64,000 nucleotides of DNA, taken from the NCBI GenBank assembly GCA_963728395.1, contig CAVSJJ010000003.1:62001-126000 (forward strand). Direction: 5' to 3'. How positions within the stretch are numbered: position 1 is the stretch's first letter; every line of letters starts with the position of its first letter. The notes under the pieces are model-generated. The model was not told the DNA's origin, did not search any database, and saw nothing but the letters and a program-made list of their open reading frames with translations. Source of the DNA: CAVSJJ01 sp963728395. GTDB taxonomy: Bacteria; Actinomycetota; Actinomycetes; Actinomycetales; Dermatophilaceae. Below are positions 46,920 to 56,248 of the stretch, in pieces. Both the position numbers and the translations under genes were made by a program.

Positions 46920-48136
46920 GTGGCCGACGCCCGTCCGGACGGCGCCCGGGCTGCGGCCGGACACCCTCGCCGTCCGGGGCGGGCTGGCCCGCAGCGGCTT
47001 CGACGAGACCTCCGAGGCGCTCTTCCTCACCTCCGGGTTCGTCTACGGCACCGCCGAGCCGAGGCCGAGGCGGCCTTCGCCGAGGAGGTCGACCGGTTCG
47101 TCTACAGCCGCTACGGCAACCCGACGGTCGCGGTGTTCGAGGAGCGGCTGCGGCTGCTCGAGGGCGCCGCAGGCGTGCTTCGCGACGGCCTCGGGGATGT
47201 CCGCGGTGTTCGTCGCCCTGGCCGCGCTGTGCGGCCAGGGCGTCGCGGGTCGTCGCCTCGCGGGCGCTGTTCGGGTCCTGCTTCGTCATCCTCGACGAGA
47301 TCCTCCCGCGCTGGGGCGTCGAGACGGTCTTCGTCGACGGGCCCGACCTCGCCCAGTGGGCGCGCGGCGCTCGACCGGCCGACGACCGCGGTGTTCTTCG
47401 AGACGCCGAGCAACCCGATGCAGGAGCTCGTCGACATCGCGGCCGTCTCCGAGCTGGCCCACGCGGCCGGCGCCCAGCGTCGTCGTCGACAACGTCTTCG
47501 GCACGCCGGTGTTCTCGCGGCCGCTCGAGCACGGCGCCGACATCGTCGTCTACTCCGCGACCAAGCACATCGACGGCCAGGGGCGCGCGCTCGGCGGCGC
47601 CGTGCTCGGCCCGCGCGAGTTCGTCGACGGGCCGGTCAAGAACCTCATGCGGCATACCGGCCCGGCCATGTCGCCGTTCAACGCCTGGGTGATGCACCAA
47701 GGGCCTGGAGACGCTGTCGCTGCGGGTGGAGCGGATGGCGTCCGCGCGCGCTCGCGCTCGCCCGGCACCTCGAGGGCGCGCCGGGGGTCCGCCGGGTCGT
47801 CTACCCGTGGCTGGAGTCCCACCCGCAGCACGAGCTGGCCCGGCGGCAGATGCTCGGCGGCGGGACCGTCGTCACGTCGACATCGACGGCGGCAAGGCCG
47901 AGGCGTTCGCCGCTGCTGAACGCCCTCGAGGTCATCGACATCTCCAACAACCTCGGCGACGCGAAGTCGCTCGTCACCCATCCCGGCGACGACGACCCAC
48001 CGGCGGCTCGACCCCGGAGGCCCGGGCCGCGGTCGGCATCACCGACGGCACGGTGCGGCGTCTCGGTCGGGCTCGAGGACCCCGCCGACCTCGTCGCGGA
48101 CCTCGACCGGGCGCTGAGCGGCAGCGCCCTGGCTGA
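46920..48136 (+). CDS. metZ: O-succinylhomoserine sulfhydrylase
   Basis: PLP enzyme making homocysteine from O-succinylhomoserine and sulfide. GLRPDTLAVRGGLARSGFDE, TSEALFLTSGFVYGTAAEAE, FVYSRYGNPTVAVFEERLRL, LEGAAGCFATASGMSAVFVA, RVVASRALFGSCFVILDEIL, FFETPSNPMQELVDIAAVSE, VVDNVFGTPVFSRPLEHGAD, PLP lysine in VVYSATKHIDGQGRALGGAV, TGPAMSPFNAWVMHQGLETL, VIDISNNLGDAKSLVTHPAT, TVRVSVGLEDPADLVADLDR. SNNLGDAKSLVTHPATTTH is typical of MetZ. About 400 residues; eight frame changes. GTG start chosen; the stop is approximate. Confidence 0.87.
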
Positions 48137-48159
48137 GCCGGCCGGCCCGCGGCACCGGC

Positions 48160-49269
48160 TCAGCCGCGGGAGCGAGGCGAGCGTTGCGGCCGCCGGACGG
48201 CCGGGGACGGCGCACAGCAGGCCGTGCGAGGCGAGCGACCGGCGAGGATCTCGACCGGCCGCCTCGGCAGCGCTGCAGCCACAGCAGGGTGGCGAGCGAG
48301 GCCCACGGCGTGACGAGCGGGCCGACGTCGACGCCGACGAGCAGGGCCATGAGCCGGGCCGGGGCGCCGGCCGCCACCGGCTCGAGCGCGAGGTAGGCCG
48401 GGAGGTTGTTGACGACGTTGGCTCCGACGGCGCCCGCGGCCGCCACCCGAGCAGGTCGCCCGGGCCCGTGCCCGGTGCCGACGAGCGACGGCGAGCCACG
48501 CGCTGAGGCCATGGGCCTGGACCCAGGTCGACGAGGACGGCCACGCGCGACGAACCCCACCGCCATGAGCCAGGGGACCGACGACCGCCGGAAGGTCGCC
48601 GGCTCGCGCCAGAGCGACGGCGAGCATGAGGACGAGCGGCCGCGGCCGAGGCGACCCAGGCGGGGGACAGGCCGACGGCGAAGAGCGGGCCGACGCGCGA
48701 GGGTGACGGCCATGGCGACCCGCAGCAGGACGCGGTCGTGGGGCTCCGGCGGCGGCGTCGACGGCGTAGCGCTGCGCAGCAGGTCCGGTGGTGGAGCACG
48801 GCGACGACGGCGAGGGTGACCGCGACCGCGACGACGGCGCCGGGGCGCAGCGCGAGCCGGACGTAGCCGGCGTGGCCCGAGCCCGAGCAGCGTCGGCGTG
48901 GTGGAGGGCGAGCAGGTTCGTGAGGTTCGAGACCGGGCAGGAACAGCGACCCGGTGTTGGCGATCCACAGCGTCGTCAGGGCGAACGGGTACGGCGAGGC
49001 GCCGATCTGGCTCGCGACCGCGAGCCCGACCGGGGTGAGCAGCACGGCGGTCGTGTCGAGGCTGAGGAACGCGGTGCACGTCACGGCGAAGCCGGCGAAC
49101 AGGAGCCAGAGCAGCCAGACCCGGTGCCGGCCCGACCGGGCGACCCGATGGCCGAGACGTCGAACACCCCGGCGAGCTGGGCGATCTCGGCGACGACGGT
49201 GATCGCGAGGAGGAAGACGACGATCGGGCTGACCCGGGCCGTCAGCGCTCCGAGGTCGGCCCCGGTCAC
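48160..49269 (-). CDS. ArsB/SLC13-type ion transporter
   Basis: Start GTG overlapping the yaaA stop (GTGA): MTGADLGALTARVSPIVVFL. Hydrophobic helices: LLAITVVAEIAQLAGVFDVS, LLWLLFAGFAVTCTAFLSLD, TTAVLLTPVGLAVASQIGAS, LWIANTGSLFLPVSNLTNLL, YVRLALRPGAVVAVAVTLAV, RVAMAVTLVGPLFAVGLSPA, VPWLMAVGFVALAVLVD, LGVAAAGAVGANVVNNLPAY and ARLMALLVGVDVGPLVTPWA. The SNLTN and NNLPAY/GVDVGP motifs mark the ion transporter superfamily branch of ArsB and SLC13 permeases. About 370 residues. Substrate (arsenite, citrate or a dicarboxylate) not determined. Ten frame changes. Confidence 0.75.
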
Positions 49270-50024
49270 CGGGCCGGGAGCGACGTCGAGGACCCAGGGC
49301 GCGCCGCGGCGCGCCGGCTCGTGGAGCGCGGTCGTCGAAGCCGCCGAGCCACGACCTCGGCGAGGCCGGGGCACGCGTCGGCGCCGGCCCGCCCTCGAGG
49401 CAGAGGTGGCGGGCGACGAGCCCCCGGGTGTGCTTGGCGAAGTGGCTCGCCCCGGGCACCCGGACCGTGACCCAGCGGTCGGCGAGGTCGCCGCCGGGCG
49501 GCCAGGCCGCGGCATACGGCGGCGGACCGGCAGTCGACGACGACCCCGCGCGCCGGCGGCCGCCGGGGAGCACCCGCGCCAGCTCGGGGCGCCAGAGCGC
49601 GGCCAGCGGGCCGAGCCCGGGCAGGCTGACCCCCATCGCGAGGCGGTAGGGCGCGATCCGGTCGGTGAGGCGCACCGCGCCGTAGAGCGCCGAGACGACG
49701 ACGAGCCACCGGGTGGCCCGGCGCCGGGCGGCCGGGTCGAGGGTGGCGAGGTCGAGCGCGTCGTAGAGGACGCCGGTGTAGACCTCGGCCGGCGGGGGTC
49801 GCGGGCGCGGTGTCGAGGACGAGGTTGCGCGCGATGTCGTCGAGGAGGTCGGGCTGACGCCGAGCAGCGCCGGGGGCGTCGGGGGAGCGGCTCACCTCGC
49901 GCAGCGCCTCGGCCACCCGCGCGCGGGTGCCGGCGAGCTCGGGGAAGCTGAGGGCGGCGGGGTCGACCGGGCCGCCCCGGCGGCGCCCCGACTTGGACTC
50001 CGAGGGCGGCAGGAGGATCAGCAC
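49266..50024 (-). CDS. yaaA: Peroxide stress protein YaaA
   Basis: MLILLPPSESKSGRRRGGPV, ALSFPELAGTRARVAEALRE, DIARNLVLDTAPATPPAEVY, TGVLYDALDLATLDPAARRR, LVVVSALYGAVRLTDRIAPY, RLAMGVSLPGLGPLAALWRP, VVVDCRSAAYAAAWPPG, VTVRVPGASHFAKHTRGLVA and an end close to WVLDVAPG. LLPPSESK at the start and SALYGAVR...APYRLAM are diagnostic for YaaA (DUF328), a DNA-binding protein that limits free iron under peroxide stress in E. coli. About 250 residues; five frame changes. Divergent from the RNB gene, 63 bases apart. Confidence 0.85.
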   Translation of the reverse strand: MLILLPPSESKSGRRRGGPVDPAALSFPELAGTRARVAEALREVSRSPDAPGAARRQPDLLDDIARNLVLDTAPATPAGRGLHRRPLRRARPRHPRPGRPAPGHPVARRRLGALRRGAPHRPDRALPPRDGGQPARARPAGRALAPRAGAGAPRRPPARGVVVDCRSAAVCRGLAARRRPRRPLGHGPGARGEPLRQAHPGARRPPPLPRGRAGADACPGLAEVVARRLRRPRSTSRRAAARPGSSTSLPAR

Positions 50025-50087
50025 GGGGCCACCCTAGGCGGCTCGCGGCCCCGGTGCCGGACGCGGTCCGCTTGTAGGTTGGGCGGT

Positions 50088-51545
50088 ATGCCGCATCGTC
50101 ACATCCGGCTCGGGCCGTCCCGAGGCCACGACGCCGGACGGGGTCGCGAGGCGCTCCTCGAGCGCTTCGCCGCCGATCCGCGCCGAGCTCGAGGTCGGCC
50201 GAGGACTACCCGGCGGACGCGCTCGCCGAGGCCGTGGCCGCCGTCGCCGCAGCCGCGCGACCTGCCGGACCGGGACGAGACGGCCGTCCCGTTCGTCACC
50301 CTCGACCCGCCGGGTCGCTCGACCTGGACCAGGCGATGTGCCTGGACCGCGACGGCGACGGCTACCGGGTCCGCTACGCCATCGCCGACCTCACCTGCGT
50401 CGTCGCGCCCGGGCGGGGCACTCGACGCCGAGGTCCGGCGGCGCGGCCAGACGGTCTACTGCCCCGACGAGCGGGTTCCGCTGCACCCCGACGGCGCTCA
50501 GCGAGGGGGCGTCGAGCCTGCTGCCCGGCGAGGTCCGGCCGGCCTACGTCTGGGACCTGCGGCTCGGCGCCGAGGGCGAGCTCACCGGCACCGACGTCTA
50601 CCGGGCGATGGTCCGCAGCGTCGAGCGGCTCGACTACGACACGGTGCAGGACGCCCTCGACGCGGGAACCGACGACGAGCGGCTCGTCCTGCTCCGCGAG
50701 ATCGGGGCGCGCCGGGTGCGCCAGGAGCAGCTGCGCGGCGGCGCGAGCCTGCCGATGCCCGAGCAGGAGGTCCACGAGGACGCCGACGGCCGGTTCACCC
50801 TCGACTTCCGGCCGCCCCGGCCGGCCGAGGAGTGGAACGCCCAGATCTCGCTCCTCACCGGGATGGCGGCGGCCGACCTCATGCTCCATGCCGAGGTGGG
50901 CATCCTGCGCACGATGCCGGCCCCCGAGCCGGGGCGGTGCGTCGGTTCCGGCGGCAGGCCGCGGGCGCTGGGGGCGACGTGGCCCGCGGAGCAGGCCTAC
51001 GGCGACTTCGTCCGCGGCCTCGACCGGCGCGACCCCGCGGCACCTCGCCCTCATCCACGCCGCGACGGCCCTCTTCCGCGGGGCCGGCTACACGCCGTTC
51101 GACGGCGCGGTGCCCGAGCAGGTCGGGCACGCCGCCGTCGCCGACGCCTACGCCCACGTGACGGCGCCGCTGCGCCGGCTCGTCGACCGCTTCGGCCTCG
51201 TCGTGTGCGAGGCCATCGCCGCGGGCGCTGAGGTTCCGGGCTGGGTGCGGGCGGCCCTGCCGCACCTGCCCGAGCTGATGGCCGAGACCGACCGGCGGAC
51301 CCGCGCGGTCGAGCGGGCGTGCAACGACGCCGTCGAGGCGGCCCTCCTCGTCGGGCACGTCGGGCGGACCTATCCGAGCGGTCGTCGTCGACGACCGGGG
51401 AGAAGGGGGTCGACGTCCAGCTGACCGACCTGCCCGATCCTCGCGCTCGCGACCGGTGGCGCCCGGCCTCGGCGACGACGCGTGACGGTCCGGGTGGAGT
51501 CGGCCGACATCGCGACGGGGCGAGATCGGGCTCGCCCTCGCCTAG
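50088..51545 (+). CDS. RNB-domain exoribonuclease (RNase II/R family)
   Basis: Processive 3'-5' RNA exonuclease. ATG inside a GTATGCCG octamer: MPHRHIRLGPSRGHDAGRG, DYPADALAEAVAAVAAAARP, the metal site SLDLDQAMCLDRDGDGYRVR, YAIADLTCVVAPGGALDAEV, RRRGQTVYCPDERVPLHPTA, LSEGASSLLPGEVRPAYVWD, EEWNAQISLLTGMAAADLML, RTMPAPEP, FDGAVPEQVGHAAVADAYAH, VTAPLRRLVDRFGLVVCEAI. About 480 residues with no cold-shock or S1 domains visible, as in the short actinobacterial RNB proteins. Corrected end ...TGEIGLALA at TAG 51543-51545, only 10 bases before RNase P RNA. Seven frame changes. Confidence 0.85.
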
Positions 51546-51555
51546 ACTGGTCCGC

Positions 51556-51954
51556 GGACGAGTCGGCCGGACGGTCGCGGCGGCTCGCGGCTCCGGTCGC
51601 GGTCGTCGAGGAAAGTCCGGGCTCCACAGGGCAAGGTGGTGGCCAACAGCCACCCGGGGTGACCCGCGGGACAGTGCCACAGAGAACAGACCGCCTCGGC
51701 GCGCGGCGCGAGCCGGCGACGGGGCAAGGGTGAAACGGTGGTGTAAGAGACCACCAGCGGCCCCGGTGACGGGGTCGGCTCGGTAAACCCCACCCGGAGC
51801 AAGCCCAGACAGCGTGCGTTCGAGGGCGGCCCGCCCGAGCACGCGGGTAGGGCGCTAGAGGCGGTCGGCAACGGCCGTCCCAGATGGATGACCGTCGCCG
51901 CGGCCTCGGCAACGAGGCCGCGGAACAGAACCCGGCTTACAGGCCGGCTCGTCC
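51556..51954 (+). ncRNA. rnpB: RNase P RNA, bacterial type A
   Basis: Catalytic RNA that matures tRNA 5' ends. Outer helix P1: GGACGAGTCGGCC at the 5' end pairs with GGCCGGCTCGTCC at the 3' end. The universally conserved core is present: GAGGAAAGTCCGGGCTCCAC (51607 onward), GGGCAAGGTGGTGGC, GTGACCCGCGGGACAGTGCC followed by ACAGAGAACAGACCGCC, GGGTGAAACGGTGG, GTAAGAGACCACCAGC, GTAAACCCCACCCGGAGCAA, GATGGATGACCGTCG and ACAGAACCCGGCTTACAGGC. About 399 bases, the usual actinobacterial size. No promoter of its own is obvious between it and the RNB gene. Confidence 0.97.
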
Positions 51955-52048
51955 CCCAGCCGGTTCTGCTGACCGCCCCGCCGGCACCGGGCAACCCGGG
52001 CCCGGGGGGTGGTCAGGGGCGGTGCGGCGGAGCGGCATACGGTGGGGA

Positions 52049-52700
52049 CATGCGGATCACCCACCTCGGCCACGCCTGCCTCCTCGTCGAGTTCGCCGAT
52101 GCGCGGATCCTCATCGACCCGGGCAACTTCGCCGACGACTTCACGTGACATCACCGGCCTCGACGCCGTCGTCGTGACCCACCAGCACCCGGACCACCTC
52201 GACCCGGACCGGCTGCCCGACCTCGTCCGCGCGAACCCCGGCGTCCGGTTCTCGCCGACAGCGAGAGCGTGCCGATCCTCGGCGACCTCGGGGTCATGGC
52301 CGAGGCCACGTCGACGACGCGCACCATCGCGGGCGCCACCCTCACCCCGCACGGCGACCTGCACGCCGTCATCCACGAGGAGCTGCCCCGCATCACGAAC
52401 GTCGGCATCCGTCTCGACGCCGACGGCGAGCCGAGCTTCTACCACCCCGGTGACGCGCTCGACGCCGAGTTCGGCGACGTCGACGTCCTCGCCTTCCCGC
52501 TCAGCGCCCCCTGGCAGGCGAGCAAGGAGATGACCGCCTTCCTCCGGGCCCACAACGCGCCGTATGCCGTCCCGATCCACGACCGGATCCTCGCCCCTGC
52601 GGGCCGCGACCTCTATCTCGGCCACGCCGGACGGTTCGGCGGCGCGGACACGGAGGTCCGCGACCTGGCCGGCGCCGGGGCGGTCGAGTTCACGGTCTGA
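52049..52700 (+). CDS. Metallo-beta-lactamase-fold hydrolase (UlaG-like)
   Basis: MRITHLGHACLLVEFADARI, LIDPGNFADDFTDITGLDAV, metal motif VVVTHQHPDHLDPDRLPDLV, LADSESVPILGDLGVMAEAT, TIAGATLTPHGDLHAVIHEE, ITNVGIRLDADGEPSFYHPG, FGDVDVLAFPLSAPWQASKE, YAVPIHDRILAPAGRDLYLG. THxHxDHLD and the later His/Asp residues form the two-metal site. About 215 residues; two frame changes near 52146 and 52258, clean after that. Small-molecule substrate unknown. Starts 95 bases after rnpB. Confidence 0.83.
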
Positions 52701-52759
52701 GGTCGGCCGGGCCGACCACGCGTCGTTTCCCCTCCGGAGGGCCCGGGTAGTGGCCCGAC

Positions 52760-53113
52760 ATGGATGATCTGGTCGAGCTCGAGCGCCGAGGCTGGGAGTC
52801 GCTCTGCGACGGGACCGGGGCCGAGTTCTACGGCGACCTCATGACCGAGGACGGGACGATGGTCCTCGCCGGAGGCATGGTGATGTCCCGCGGGCAGGTC
52901 ATCGAGTCCCTCCGCGGGGCCCCGTCCTGGGAGGCCTACGACATCGACGAGCCGCGCACCGTCGAGGTGGGCGAGGACTCGACGGCCCTCGTCTACACCG
53001 GCACGGGCTACCGGGACGGCCGCAAGGCGTTCACCGGCGTCATGACGAGCGTCTACGTCCGGGACGACGACCGCTGGCGCCTCGCCCTTTATCAGCAGAC
53101 GCCGCTCGGCTGA
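52760..53113 (+). CDS. NTF2-like (SnoaL/DUF4440) fold protein
   Basis: Intact, 117 residues: MDDLVELERRGWESLCDGTG, AEFYGDLMTEDGTMVLAGGM, VMSRGQVIESLRGAPSWEAY, STALVYTGTGYRDGRKAFTG, VMTSVYVRDDDRWRLALYQQ. Helix followed by a cone-shaped sheet with the closing RWRLALYQQTPLG, standard for nuclear transport factor 2-like ketosteroid isomerase/DUF4440 proteins. No catalytic residues can be assigned. Free-standing, 59 bases after the metallo-hydrolase. Confidence 0.75.
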   Translation: MDDLVELERRGWESLCDGTGAEFYGDLMTEDGTMVLAGGMVMSRGQVIESLRGAPSWEAYDIDEPRTVEVGEDSTALVYTGTGYRDGRKAFTGVMTSVYVRDDDRWRLALYQQTPLG

Positions 53114-53224
53114 ACGGCCAGTCCCCACCTTCCGAACCGGCGAGTCGAGGCCGGATCGGCGCCAGATCCCCGGGCGGGGACCTAGCGTGAGCGACATCGG
53201 CCTCACACCTCCGGAAGGTCCGAC

Positions 53225-53545
53225 ATGAACGTCACCGATGCCGTCCACGAGCCCCTCTCCGGCTCACCGTCCTTCGAGTCAGCCGACGGTGGCTACGTCG
53301 ACGATGTGGACGAGGCGATGCCCGTCTTCCGGCCGACGTGGCGGCACCGACTGCTCCTCGAGCCGTGGCCGGACGGCCTGTACCGCGTCGGTGGCGGTAC
53401 CGAGCGGTCGATGGAGGTCTACCTCCTCGAGGGCGTCGAGCACCGGCCGACGCTCAGGCAGACCCTTGGCTACGGCTACTGGCCGGACGGCACCTGGCGG
53501 CCCGGCAACCGGCTCTGGGGCACCCCCGTCGGCTTGCGCGAGTAG
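53225..53545 (+). CDS. Hypothetical 106-residue protein
   Basis: Intact frame from an ATG preceded by CCGGAAGG. MNVTDAVHEPLSGSPSFESA, DGGYVDDVDEAMPVFRPTWR, HRLLLEPWPDGLYRVGGGTE, RSMEVYLLEGVEHRPTLRQT, LGYGYWPDGTWRPGNRLWGT. Acidic start, then a Trp/Tyr/Gly-rich beta part; no signal peptide or membrane helix. No family recognised. The ribosome site and normal codon use speak for a real gene. Confidence 0.5.
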   Translation: MNVTDAVHEPLSGSPSFESADGGYVDDVDEAMPVFRPTWRHRLLLEPWPDGLYRVGGGTERSMEVYLLEGVEHRPTLRQTLGYGYWPDGTWRPGNRLWGTPVGLRE

Positions 53546-53576
53546 CCAGCCGTTCGGGCGTTGCCGGCCGGCCCGG

Positions 53577-54399
53577 TCAGTCCGATCGGTGGCGGCCCCG
53601 GGCGTCCTGGGCCTGGCTCGCGAGCACGGCGGCCCCGATGATCCCGGCGGTGTTGCGCAGCTGCGCCGGCACGATCGGGGTCCGCAGGTCGAGCAGCGGG
53701 CAGGAACTTCTCCGACTTGCGGGAGACCCCGCCGCCGACGACGAACAGGTCGGGCCAGAGGAGGCCCTCCAGGTGGCTGTAGTAGCGCTGGAGCCGCTGG
53801 GCCCAGTCCTTGTAGGACAGGTCCTCCCGCGTCTTGACCGAGCTCGGCCGCCCGGGTCTCGGCGTCGTGGCCGTCGATCTCGAGGTGGCCGAGCTCGGAG
53901 TTGGGCACGAGGACGCCGTCGTAGAGCAGGGCGGTGCCGATCCCGGTGCCGAGCGTCGTCACGACGACGAGCCCGTCCTGGCCCTTGGCCGCGCCGAAGT
54001 GCAGCTCGCCGACGCCCGCCGCGTCGGCGTCGTTGACGACGACGACGTCGTGCTGGAGCCGGTCCTCGAGCAGCGCCTCGATGTCGGTGTCGATCCAGGA
54101 CTCGTCGATGTTCGCCGCGGTCCGGACGACGCCGCGGGTGACGACGCCGGGGATGGTCACGCCGATCGGGCGAGTGCCGCGCACGTCCTCGAAGTGCTCG
54201 ACGACGAGCTGGATGACGTCGCTCACCGCCTCGGGCGTCGACGTGGCCGGGGTGTCGATCCGGAACCGCTCGTGCGGCGAGCTCGCCCTTGCTCGAGGTC
54301 GACGGGCGCGCCCTTGATGCCGCTGCCGCCGACGTCGATGCCGAGGGGCAGTCCGCTGCGATGCCACGTCGACGCTCCGTTCCGTCCGCCCCGCGTCAC
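53577..54399 (-). CDS. ppgK: Polyphosphate glucokinase
   Basis: ROK-family kinase using polyphosphate and ATP to make glucose 6-phosphate. MTRGGRNGASTWHRSGLPLG, phosphate loop GIDVGGSGIKGAPVDLEQG, RIDTPATSTPEAVSDVIQLV, RPIGVTIPGVVTRGVVRTAA, NIDESWIDTDIEALLEDRL, catalytic VVVVNDADAAGVGELHFGAA, LVVVTTLGTGIGTALLYDGV, LVPNSELGHLEIDGHDAETR, ending with VGGGVSRKS-like and LRNNAGIIGAA-like segments in shifted frames. SELGHLEIDGHDAE is the PpgK hallmark. About 270 residues. GTG overlaps the map stop (GTGA). Five frame changes. Confidence 0.88.
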
Positions 54400-55262
54400 G
54401 GCAGGGTGAGGATCTCGTTGCCGGTCTCGGTGATGAGGATCGTGTGCTCGAACTGGGCCGAGCGGCGCCGGTCCTTCGTGACGACCGTCCAGCCGTCGTC
54501 CCACATGTCCCACTCGTGGGTGCCGAGGTTGAGCATCGGCTCGATGGTGAAGGTCATCCCCGGCTCGATGACGGTGTCGTAGTCCGGCGCCGCGTCGTAG
54601 TGCGGGATGATCAGTCCGGAGTGGAAGGCCGCGCCGATGCCGTGGCCGGTGAAGTCGCGGACGACGCCGTAGCCGAAGCGGCGCGCGTAGCTCTCGATGA
54701 CCCGGCCGATGACGTTGATCTCGCCGCCCGGGCAGGGCCGCCTTGATGCCGCGCATCATCGCCTCGCGGGTCCGCTCGACGAGCAGCCGGGACTCCTCGT
54801 CGACCTCGCCGACGAGGTAGGTCGCGTCGGTGTCGCCGTGGACCCCGCCGATGTAGGCCGTGATGTCGATGTTGACGATGTCGCCGTCCTCGAGCGGGCG
54901 GCGAGTCCGGGATGCCGTGGCAGACGACCTCGTTGACGGAGGTGCACAGCGACTTGGGGAAGCCGCGGTAGCCGAGCGTCGAGGGGTAGGCGCCGTGGTC
55001 GAGCATGAACTCGTGGCCGACCCGGTCGATCTCGTCGGTCGTCACGCCCGGGGCGATGGCCGCCGCGGCCGCCTCCATCGCCTGCGCGGCGATGCGGCCG
55101 GCGACCCGCATCCGCTCGATCGTCTCGGCGTCCTTGACCTCCGAGCCGGTAGAACCGCTCGGGCGCCTGCCGGTCGACGTACTCGGGCCGGGGGATGCTC
55201 GGCGGGACCGGGCGGCGAGGGGAGACCTCGCCCGGGGACAGGGTTGCGTGCGGGACCGGCAT
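54396..55262 (-). CDS. map: Methionine aminopeptidase type I
   Basis: Removes N-terminal methionine from new proteins. Start MPVPHATLSPGEVSPRRPVP, PSIPRPEYVDRQAPERFYRT (the Pro-rich N-terminal extension of actinobacterial MetAP1c), IERMRVAGRIAAQAMEAAAA, PSTLGYRGFPKSLCTSVNEV, VCHGIPDSRPLEDGDIVNID (first Asp ligand), ITAYIGGVHGDTDATYLVGE (Asp, and His nearby), VVRDFTGHGIGAAFHSGLII (His), PGMTFTIEPMLNLGTHEWDM (Glu), FEHTILITETGNEILTLP (Glu). About 285 residues, four frame changes. Its start codon lies in a CGGCATAC octamer. Confidence 0.92.
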
Positions 55263-55333
55263 ACGGTGGAGTCTAGGCAGCGACGCCCATGGCGCGAACC
55301 CACCGGCCGCCCGGACGACGAAGGAGCACCCCG

Positions 55334-55521
55334 ATGGCCGTACTGGTACAACGTCGACACCGGCGAGGTCGAGACCGACGAGACCCGCGGCCAGAACGCC
55401 ACCGTCCTGGGTCCCTACGACACCGCCGACGAGGCCGCGACGGGCCCTCGAGACCGCCCGGGAGAAGACCGAGAAGTGGGACGAGGAGGACCGTCGCTGG
55501 AACGAGGGCGACGCCGACTGA
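55334..55521 (+). CDS. Small acidic protein opposite map
   Basis: About 62 residues, frame-broken twice: YWYNVDTGEVETDETRGQNA, TVLGPYDTADEAARALETAR, EKTEKWDEEDRRWNEGDAD, behind AAGGAGCAC. The pattern (YWYN..TGEVE, GPY.T.EEA, EKWDEED..W) is familiar from a widespread small actinobacterial protein resembling a short SPOR-like fold; function unknown. Divergent from map, about 70 bases apart. Confidence 0.6.
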
Positions 55522-55558
55522 GCCGCGCCCGGGGGCGCGGTGAGCACTCCGGGCCGGG

Positions 55559-56224
55559 TCAGCCGCGGCGGTGGACGGACACGGCGTAGCCCGAGCCGGG
55601 CGTCCACGGGTCCGTCTCCCACGTCGACCAGCGGTCGTCGAGGACGAGCCCGGCCGACGCGAGGGCGGCGTCGTAGGCCGCGAGCGGGCGTGACCGGGCA
55701 GCCGGGCGGCAGGTGAGCCGCGTCGAGCCCGAAGCCGGCGACGATGACCCCGCCCAGCGTCGGGTGCGCGACGAGGCGCTCGACCGCCGGGACGAGGGTC
55801 CCGGGCGCGAGGAGCGGGACGACGTTGCCGGCGAGCACGACCGCGTCGAAGGCCTGGCTGCGCAGGTAGAGCGCGGAGAGGTCGGCGTGGAGGAACGGGG
55901 TCACCGCGGTCGCGGGCCCGCGGCCACCCGCATCATCTCGAGGTCGGCGTCGACGCCGGTGCACCGGTAGCCGAACCGGGCCAGGGCCGTCGCGACCCGC
56001 CCGGTGCCGCACCCGGCGTCGAGGACCCGGGCCGGCGGTGAGACGAGGGAGGCGACGAGCCGGGCCTCGCCGTGGACGTCGAGCCCGGACGCCTCGAGGT
56101 CGTCGAACCGCCGCTGGTAGGCCGCGGCCCCACCGGAGCCGTCGGCGATCTCGCCCAGCGGGTGAACGGGTCGACGGGTGGGACATGCTCGAAGGGCGGC
56201 GCGGTCGTCGGAGGGGTTCGTCAT
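55559..56224 (-). CDS. Class I SAM-dependent methyltransferase
   Basis: MTNPSDDRAALRACPTRRPV, GSGGAAAYQRRFDDLEASGL, DVHGEARLVASLVSPPARVL, motif I VLDAGCGTGRVATALARFGY, RCTGVDADLEMMRVA, FLHADLSALYLRSQAFDAVV, LAGNVVPLLAPGTLVPAVER, LGGVIVAGFGLDAAHLPPGC, PVTP, ending GYAVSVHRRG. About 220 residues of the methyltransferase_25/11 type with an unknown small-molecule substrate. Five frame changes. It lies 25 bases after panB and may share its transcript. Confidence 0.75.
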
Positions 56225-56248
56225 CACGGTCTCGGACGTCGGCGGGGC

